From: Chloroflexota bacterium
GTDB lineage: Bacteria; Chloroflexota; FW602-bin22; JACPRP01
Direction: 5' to 3'
Assembly (NCBI GenBank): GCA_016210495.1
Contig: JACQUC010000041.1
Location: 1-9,080 of the forward strand
DNA: 9,080 bases
Shown here: positions 1 through 6,600 of the stretch, one piece after another
How positions within the stretch are numbered: position 1 is the first letter of the stretch
Layout of the letters: every line of letters begins with the position of its first letter
The notes under the pieces: generated by a model
Databases searched by the model: none
Told to the model about the DNA's origin: nothing
The model's input: the letters and a program-made list of their open reading frames with translations, nothing else
Translations under genes and position numbers: made by a program

Positions 1-157
1 ATGCCAGATTATACCACGTGGTAGGTTGGCCTCTGCCGTCAACTTCTTCGGTTCGAGTGAACTCGCCCGACCATAACCAGTTGAAGCCGTGTTTGCGCGC
101 GTTCTGGTTGCCGGGCGGCGCTCCCCCGGACAAGGCAGTATCCTTTCTGTGGACCAT
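1..157 (-). CDS. Partial small protein with GNQNARKHG motif (5' end only)
   Basis: An ATG at 157-155 (minus strand) opens a frame with no stop to the window edge, giving 52 codons and continuing to the left. The product starts MVHRKDTALSGG and then reads GAPPGNQNARKHGF (residues 12-25). G-A-P-x-G-N-x-N-A-x-K-H-G-F is the hallmark opening of a widespread class of short bacterial and phage-related proteins, usually annotated as hypothetical or sometimes as terminase small-subunit-like. I recognise the motif but cannot assign a function. No strong Shine-Dalgarno sequence precedes the ATG, so the start could lie elsewhere. The gene is on the same strand as the R-M operon and downstream of it, after a 259-base gap, so it is probably a separate unit. 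The rest of the protein, including any second domain, lies outside the window. Confidence 0.5.
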   Translation of the reverse strand, partial: MVHRKDTALSGGAPPGNQNARKHGFNWLWSGEFTRTEEVDGRGQPTTWYNLA

Positions 158-416
158 GGGCTTTCGGGTCCGGCTGAGCACGGACCTTCGCTATGTGAGG
201 AGCGTACACCGCGGGCGGGACCGAGTCAATGGCAAGATGTCGCGGGGGGGCCCGGGTGGTATCGGTGAATCTGAGGCTGGGTGGTGCTTGAGGCGGGGGA
301 CGGGGAAGAGGCGAACTCCATCGCAAACACGATAATCGATTTGGCTGTTCCCCTATCCCGACGCGATCCCCTCCCTGGTCGGCAGGCTGCTTGCCCCCAA
401 ACAGCGGTCTCCGGAG
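158..416. other. Intergenic stretch, no gene recognised
   Basis: This is the 259-base gap between the res stop codon and the partial gene at the left edge. Neither strand gives a protein that resembles a known family. No tRNA-like cloverleaf or convincing intrinsic terminator with a T-tract is visible downstream of res. Two small items can be seen: an 8-base perfect palindrome, CTCCGGAG (409-416), directly abutting the res stop, and a run of seven G at 244-250. The operon's transcription end point is therefore not defined by sequence here. Confidence 0.6.
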
Positions 417-3400
417 CTATGCGCCTAACCCAGCAATCAGCCTCGGCAACGTATGCGGGTCCCGGCACTCGACGAAATCCCATACTCCGAGTCGGCCCCA
501 GTTGTTCACCGCCGTCACCCAACGTTTCGCTGCCTGATGTTTCGCCCGGTCCTGGTCCGACTCCTCGCCCTTCATTTCCAGGACAAGGCTCTTCCCGTTC
601 TTCAGCTTCACCAGGTAGTCAGGCTCGAAGTGGTGTTGCACGCCCTCGTAGTCGTAGGGAACGAGCAGGAAAGGCCGGTCGTTCCTCACATAGCAAACGA
701 CGCGGTCGCGCTGTTGCTCCAGGTAGAAGGCGGCGGTCTGTTCCCAGGTGCTGTCCAGGACCACCGCGTTGACGTGGGACCGCTCGGTACTGTGAACAAT
801 GCGCTTGGTGGTGAAGTCCACGTCGGCGGTGGCGCCAATAGCCTTGTACCGGTTCAGGACCGGCAGGATAGGCAACTCGCCTTGCTCTTCGTCCGGCACA
901 ATGGCGTCCAGAAGGCGTTCCTTGATCCGGCGCACGTATTTCTCAAGGGCCAGCTCGCAGGGGTTCACGTCCTTGAAGTCCACTTTCTCGACCACGTACC
1001 GGCGCACAATGCGGAGGACCTGGGGGAATAGCTCATGCCTTGCCAGCCCACGCGTCCTAGCAGTCCCCTTTACGGGCGCTTCCATGCCTTCGCCGACCAG
1101 CGCGGCCAGGGTCTGCCGCGCGATCTCAAACTCTATCTGCTGAACATGGTGGTGTGCGTAATACTGCTGTCGATTGTGTTCCACAAAGTCGCCGATGCCT
1201 CCGCCGTGGGCGCTCCCTTCAAGGTGGTCAGTGACAATGCGGAGGAAGGTCGCCGTCGGCGTGTTCTGCGGCTCTATGGACAGGCGCTCCAACCTTGAGA
1301 AATCCGCTTTGACCGAGGGCTTTCGCAGCGCATAGACGTAGCCTTCCACGTTCGGAAAGCGTAACTCGAAGCCAGCCCGCTCCGGCAAAGCGTAGACATG
1401 GTTCGTTGGGCGGTCCGCCGGTGTCTTTGATGGCTTACCCTTGTAAGGAATCAGTGAGAAGGGGATACCGTAGACATCGACGTATTCTTCAGGGAACAGC
1501 TCCGTCTGCGGGTCCGGGGTGTAGTTCATCCGGCGCAAGCCGCGCCCCACTACCTGTTCACACAGAAGCTGGCTTCCGAAGGCCCTGATGCCAAGGATGT
1601 GGGTCACGTTATTGGCGTCCCAGCCCTCGTTAAGCATGGCCACGGACACGACACAGCGCACGTCCTGGCCCGGCTTACCCGGCTTGCCGACCGTGTTGAC
1701 AATGTTCCGCAGCTCTTTCGCCGCTTCGTCCCTCGTCGCGTCGGGGTCCTCGCTTTCCACCTTATCCAGGCGCTTGGTGTCGATACGGAAAGTCCACAGG
1801 CGACCCTTATCGTTCTGGAAAAGCTCCGGGAACCCGGTCCTGGTCGCGCCATAACTCACGCGCGTCCTGGGGCGCTTGCTCCGCAACTTCGCTTCTCCCT
1901 CATCGCCGTCGTCCTCTGGTTCATCGGGTATGTCCTCGACCTCAGTCTGGCCGGAGATGTTCTCGAAGAAGACCTGGGCGATGTCGGTGTTGTCGCAGAC
2001 AACGATCATGACGGGCGGCGCTTTCAACGCCGTATCATCGGCCTGTTGAATGATGTCGAAGGTCTTCTTGTATTCCCCGGCCAACTGGACTAGCGCGTCC
2101 TGGGCGCGCTCCCACACCGCTTCAGGCTTGGGACGCTTGTTGGATAACCGTTGCGCCGGCGCGAGGTCTCTGGTGATGTTGCGCCAGAGGCGGAAATACT
2201 GTGGGTCCGGCTGGCCCGTGGTGTCGCTGACCGGCAGGCGGGGAATCTTGGTGATCCCGCTCTCGATAGCATCCACCAGCCCGAAATCGCTGACGATCCA
2301 CGGAAACGGCTCCCCTTCGGGATACCCGCTCCCCTGAAGGTAAAAGGGTGTGGCCGATAGGTCGAGGCAGCATTTGATGCCGCACGCCTTGTTGATCCGG
2401 TCCAGGCCCTGGACCCATACTGTCGCCGCCTCTCGCTCCTTCCTCGATTCGGCGTCCGCTGTCCGGGCCTCTTTCTCCGACATGGGAGCGGGACGGTAGG
2501 CGTGGTGTCCCTCGTCGTTCATCACCAGGACCGGCCCGCGCTCGAAAAGCTCGCCCAGGCGGTTGCGGGCAAAGGCTTCATCCGTTTCTTCGCCCTTGTT
2601 CACCACCCCGTAGCTCTTGCCGCCTTCGCTGTGCTCCGATTCCGGCGCGAAGTAGTGCCAGTTAGTCACCAGCACTTTGCCCGTCCGCAAGAGGTCGCGG
2701 TATTGCGGCGGCAGCAGTTCGAATTGGGTGTAGTAGTCATCGACGCGACTGTCCGTTCTGAGGACCTGCAACCGCTCTTTGATGGTAAGATTGGGACAAC
2801 ACACCAGGACTGCATTCGGGAACCGCTCGTCGCTGGGCACCCGGCCCCGGTTGCAGAAGGCCCAGGTAACCAGCATGGCCATGACCACGGTCTTGCCGCT
2901 TCCCGTTGCCATCTTGCAGCCCATGCGGCTCAGAGGAGAATACCCCGGCTCCACGGGACGGTCCAGAAGCTTTTCGAAATCGCTATCTGCAAACTTCGGG
3001 TTCCAGCGCGGTTTGCCCCTGCTGCCGTCCTTGCGGATCCCTCGGACCTCGTTCAGGAAGATAATCGTCTCGACGGCCTCCATCTGGCAGAAGAACAGGC
3101 GTCGGGGGCGGTCCCTTCGCCACCAGTGCCGGAGCAAGTCCTTGGTGACATTAGTCGCGCCCTCATAGTTGGACTGCCGCCAGCGTTTGACATCAGAGCG
3201 AAGGCTATTGACCAGCGTCAGGTCCCGGCGTCCCTCCTCAAGCTCAAGGCGTATCTCGTCGCCGCCTGGCTCTTTGAGATGGAGAGCCAGCCTCTGTTGA
3301 CGCGCGTCCTCTTCCGGCAGCTTGTACCAGTAGGTCGCGGGGCGGCGTCCCGGTGCCATCGAAGCGCGCCCCGTCGCCCGGTCATACTCCCAATGCCGGG

Positions 3401-3470
3401 TTGGCTCCTCGAAGGGCTTGCAGATCACCGGGCTTTCAACCGGCTGGATGACGACGGGCCCTTCAGGCAT
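417..3470 (-). CDS. res: Type III restriction enzyme Res subunit: SF2 helicase plus PD-(D/E)XK nuclease
   Basis: This is the motor and nuclease subunit of a Type III-like restriction system, which translocates along DNA by ATP hydrolysis and cleaves in complex with the methyltransferase. Residues are numbered from the upstream GTG at 3479 (1020 codons). Walker A is ATGSGKT (191-197). The DEGH Walker B box is at 322-325, and SATP motif III is at 375-378. Motif V is NEGWDANNVTHI (617-628), and the motif VI arginine finger is QVVGRGLRR (642-650). At the C-terminus, FEPDY (951-955) followed by LVLEMKG gives D954...E968-x-K970, the nuclease core typical of Res. Length (about 1000 residues) is normal and all key residues are present. 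An acidic linker lies near 511-530. I chose ATG 3470 because GAGG lies 8 nt upstream; GTG 3479, with a weak AGGA, adds three residues. The start overlaps the stop of the 45-codon gene by 8 nt, which suggests translational coupling. Confidence 0.92.
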   Translation of the reverse strand: MPEGPVVIQPVESPVICKPFEEPTRHWEYDRATGRASMAPGRRPATYWYKLPEEDARQQRLALHLKEPGGDEIRLELEEGRRDLTLVNSLRSDVKRWRQSNYEGATNVTKDLLRHWWRRDRPRRLFFCQMEAVETIIFLNEVRGIRKDGSRGKPRWNPKFADSDFEKLLDRPVEPGYSPLSRMGCKMATGSGKTVVMAMLVTWAFCNRGRVPSDERFPNAVLVCCPNLTIKERLQVLRTDSRVDDYYTQFELLPPQYRDLLRTGKVLVTNWHYFAPESEHSEGGKSYGVVNKGEETDEAFARNRLGELFERGPVLVMNDEGHHAYRPAPMSEKEARTADAESRKEREAATVWVQGLDRINKACGIKCCLDLSATPFYLQGSGYPEGEPFPWIVSDFGLVDAIESGITKIPRLPVSDTTGQPDPQYFRLWRNITRDLAPAQRLSNKRPKPEAVWERAQDALVQLAGEYKKTFDIIQQADDTALKAPPVMIVVCDNTDIAQVFFENISGQTEVEDIPDEPEDDGDEGEAKLRSKRPRTRVSYGATRTGFPELFQNDKGRLWTFRIDTKRLDKVESEDPDATRDEAAKELRNIVNTVGKPGKPGQDVRCVVSVAMLNEGWDANNVTHILGIRAFGSQLLCEQVVGRGLRRMNYTPDPQTELFPEEYVDVYGIPFSLIPYKGKPSKTPADRPTNHVYALPERAGFELRFPNVEGYVYALRKPSVKADFSRLERLSIEPQNTPTATFLRIVTDHLEGSAHGGGIGDFVEHNRQQYYAHHHVQQIEFEIARQTLAALVGEGMEAPVKGTARTRGLARHELFPQVLRIVRRYVVEKVDFKDVNPCELALEKYVRRIKERLLDAIVPDEEQGELPILPVLNRYKAIGATADVDFTTKRIVHSTERSHVNAVVLDSTWEQTAAFYLEQQRDRVVCYVRNDRPFLLVPYDYEGVQHHFEPDYLVKLKNGKSLVLEMKGEESDQDRAKHQAAKRWVTAVNNWGRLGVWDFVECRDPHTLPRLIAGLGA

Positions 3471-3600
3471 CCCTGCCACCTCGAATCCTGATCCTCTTGT
3501 TGTCTATGATAATCAGGCTGGCCGGCAGACGTTCCTCGGGCACGCCTTCGAGAATCCGGCTGAGCGCCCATTGGGTTTGCTCATCAAAGTATTCGCTCAT
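3463..3600 (-). CDS. Small 45-residue protein between mod and res, function unknown
   Basis: The ATG at 3600-3598 is preceded by a GAGG with a 6-nt spacer (within GGAGGGTGAGG), and the frame ends with TGA at 3465-3463. The product begins MSEYFDEQTQWALSRILEGV and ends in a basic segment, NKRIRIRGGRDA. It has an acidic and amphipathic N-terminal half, a short hydrophobic strand (ASLIII), and no signal peptide, membrane span, cysteine pair or recognisable domain. It begins 8 nt after the methyltransferase stop and overlaps the res start by 8 nt, so it sits exactly in the operon. This packing and the good ribosome binding site argue that it is translated. It could be a small accessory or assembly protein of the R-M complex, or mainly a leader that couples res translation to mod. 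I do not recognise the family. Confidence 0.62.
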   Translation of the reverse strand: MSEYFDEQTQWALSRILEGVPEERLPASLIIIDNKRIRIRGGRDA

Positions 3601-3608
3601 GATCAGCC

Positions 3609-6600
3609 TCACCCTCCATCGTATAGCGCCTGTCCCAGCCTGTGAACCCTCAGCACCTCGTTCCCGCGCGGGTCGATCACCTTGACCGCCACCCGCTTGT
3701 GCTTGCCCGCCGGGAAGGGTAGCGAGGCCGTGCCGGCGAACTTCGTGAAGGCGTCCCCGTCCAGCGTCCCGCCCAGGGCCTTGCCCAGCTTCTCCCAGGC
3801 GCTCTTGTCGGGGAAGAAAGCCTGGCAAATGCAGAAGCAGCGCCCATCATAGTCGCTGTCCAGGAACCAGGCCGCTACCTTCTCCGCGCCTGTGGAGTGT
3901 ACCGAGTTGGTCACCGGATTGTAGATGTCGACGCCCTCCATGTGGACGACGTATTGCCCGTCCTTTCCCTGTTCCAGGCGCGTCCGCGGCGAGCCGGAGA
4001 CGGTGAAGAGCTGGCTCGAAACCGTCGTTTTCAGGAGGTCGCCCATGTTCACATCGGGGCGAATCTGCGCCATGTGTATGCGCAGCTTCGGGTCGGGGTC
4101 CTCCTGGATCGCCGCCTGCGCCGCGCCGTCGAACGAAAACGCGGCGAACACCAGGTCGTCGAACCCGCGCCGCGCCGCCAGCCGGATCCCCTCTTCCACT
4201 ATCCCGGCAGTGAGCGGCCCGTACTGCGGCCCAAAGGTTACTGCCGCCTGTCGCTCGCCCTCGCCATTGCCCCAGGTCCCCCTGGCGTGAAGCGTCGAAC
4301 CGTCGGCCAGCGCTTCCAGCGTCTGGAACTTCATCACCTTGTTGTCCGGGAACCGGACGCCGTCCTCGCGCAAGAGACGTATCATGCGGTCGAGATAGGC
4401 TTCCGCATTCCGCGCCTCCGTGTGTGCCGAACCCTCGCCCTCGCCGAAGGTGCCAAGTCGCTCTGGCGCGCCGCCGATAGGCGACTCCTCTGGCTCACCA
4501 TCGTCGATGCTCTCCTCTTCGGGAATGACGCCCTCCATGGTGAAGGGGCCGGACACCCTCACCTTCCCCTTATCGATGAAGGGCTGGTCCACAAGCTCCT
4601 CCTGGTCGGCCCGCGCCGCGATGCAAGCGTTGACCTCGTCCATCTTCCGCCGCCATGCCTCTCGGTAGTCCGTCAGCGCTTCCTGTAGCGGCTGCGGCCA
4701 GTCCGGGTCCGTATCGAAGGGGACCTCCCACTCATTCCACCCCCCTGAATCCCCCCTTGCAAAGGGGGGACCTGAAGAAGGCAGCTTCCAGCGCCGCTCG
4801 TCGGCCTCGGTGACCGACCTCTTGCCCTCGCGCTTTCGCTTGTCCTCCAGCTTGCCCAGGAGCTTGAAACGCGTCTCCTTGGTGACTGGCTTCAGGGCCT
4901 GATTCAGCGCTGCCAGCTTCTGCGCAAGCACCGGTTCCCACTTCTCGAAGATGGGGTCCAGCGCCTGGTTCTGCGCGATGCTCTTCAAGGTGACATGCGG
5001 TACCATCTTGCACTCGAAGGTGCAAGGGCCTGGAATCTGTCCCGCCGGGTCCGTGAGCCAGGGACCATCGGTGTTGCGCTGCACGTCCTCAGCGCTGGTG
5101 GGTCTCAGCTTGTAGTAGTCGTACTTGGCCGTCAGCAGGCGCTGCCGGGCAATGGCCAGGGCCACCCGGCTGACGTCGATGGTTATCCAGCGCCGGCCCC
5201 ATTTCTCGGCGACGTAGGCCGTGGTGCCGCTGCCGCAATTGTGCACGGCGCAGGTCTCGGTGAGGAAGGAGTGCGCCCCCTCGACCTCCAGGTCGTAGAC
5301 CTCCTCGGCGCTAACCTCTTCCCTGATACTCTCGACGGCAACGGCGCGCCGGTCAGGCCCGGCGAAGACGGTGTCACCGGTCCGAAGTTCTGCGGCCTCG
5401 ACCCATTCGGCACCGTCCGGATTGTTTAGGTCGTCGCATGCAGCCTTGATGTACTCGAACGTGCCTTCCAGGTTCCTCGCTACGTCGGAAGCCGACACCC
5501 GGAGCACGCGCAGCCCAAGCGAAGCCATGTGAGCGTCCCGAGCACGGTCATAGGCTTGCGCCTCTTCACCGTCATGGGCCCCGGCGCCGTCGACCTCCAC
5601 CACTAGGGCGGCATCGCGGCTGTAGAAATCGGCGATGTACGGACCGACGGGATGCTGCCGGCGGAACCTGGCGCCTAACGACCTCCTGCGCAGCACCTGC
5701 CACAGCCTCGCCTCGGGTGGAGTCGGCTCACGTCGCATCTGCTTCCTTCGATCCAGGCTGGCGACCGGCGACGCGGACCAATCGGTATGACCACCCAGGG
5801 AACGGGGCCGCATTCTAGCCAGGATGCGGTGGTCGGCGGTTGCCCAGAGTGCCGCGCCGCTCCGTTCGTGATGTATGCCAATCATCTTGCCACGGTACTG
5901 CCGGCGGATGACGCGCACGACGGGGTGGGCTTCGCCGTCGTGCCCGAGGACGGAATCCCCGGGAAGGATGGCCTCGATGGGAAGAAGCGCCCTCTCCGCG
6001 TGCTGACAGGGGATGGCCGCCCCCATAGTCCCCCCGCACGGGGTTACCCCCTCTTGTGTTCTCCCCGCACGCGGGAAAAGGGCGTTCCCTCTGCGGTTTC
6101 TTCGCGCACTGATGCCCCCTCTGTAGTCTCCCGCGTGCGGCTGCCCCCTCTGTAGTCTCCCCGCACGCGGGGGAGACGACGTACCAGTTCCCTCCCCGTG
6201 TACGGGGAGGGTTAGGGAGGGGGAACCAGCCAACACCACCCAGACCCGCGTCCCTTTGCGCACGCAGGTGGGGTCGAGGACAAGGTCGCCGGGGTCGGTG
6301 GTCATGAGGAGGCATCGCTCGATGACCCTTGGCGAAGTTTGAACGACATACGCCTTGTCAGAAGCACCGGCCAGTCCGCTCCATAGGTTGGTGAGTTCCA
6401 TTAACGGGAAGTCGCTGAGATAGAACTTGTAACGAAGAACATCTGAAGTGGAGAACAACCGATCAGCACGTTTTATCCGCTCCATTCCCCCAGCATTTGT
6501 CTTCCAACCGCGACCGCCTGTTGGCGTCCACGATCTCCCAGCGTGATCAACGGGAAAGACGCAGTTGGGATTTGGTCCAGCAGCGACGAGAGTGATGCTG

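Larger units (their letters stand above)
5238..6266 (-). mobile_element. Intein in the methyltransferase SAM-binding motif, with DUF559-type nuclease
   Basis: This is a self-splicing protein insertion of 343 codons in frame within mod. It starts at Cys485 (CVRKGTRVWV, the first part of block A), which continues after an insertion as LLPIEAILPGDSVLGHDG (578-595). Block B is WATADHRILA (625-634), with the T-x-x-H signature. Block F is VYDLEVEGAHSFL (807-819). The C-terminal block G is AVHN (824-827), followed by Cys828 as the +1 nucleophile. All residues for standard Cys1 splicing are present: Cys1, block B Thr and His, penultimate His, terminal Asn and +1 Cys. Excision restores DPTCGSGTT, the intact methyltransferase motif I, a typical intein site because it is a conserved active-site motif. 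A DUF559 nuclease lies between blocks B and F where homing endonucleases usually sit. Confidence 0.92.

Noticed and set aside
18..335. A 105-codon plus-strand frame at the left edge
   Set aside because: It is antisense to the frame encoding GNQNARKHG, which has a recognisable motif; the plus frame has none.
2502..3491. A 329-codon open frame on the plus strand opposite res
   Set aside because: It is antisense to a gene with a full set of helicase motifs, resembles no family, and is expected in GC-rich DNA where the opposite strand lacks stops.
3463..3828. A longer 121-codon form of the small gene between mod and res
   Set aside because: The upstream part overlaps the conserved end of mod in another frame; only the part from the ATG at 3600, with its own ribosome binding site, is supported.
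3897..4688. A 263-codon plus-strand frame opposite mod
   Set aside because: Composition is Arg/Leu/Val/His-rich as typical of shadow frames, with no recognisable domain, and mod is clearly coding across it.
5990..6170. CRISPR array, because of palindromic units with roughly 30-base spacing
   Set aside because: Units are contiguous and degenerate with no unique spacers, lie inside an open frame, and no cas genes are present.
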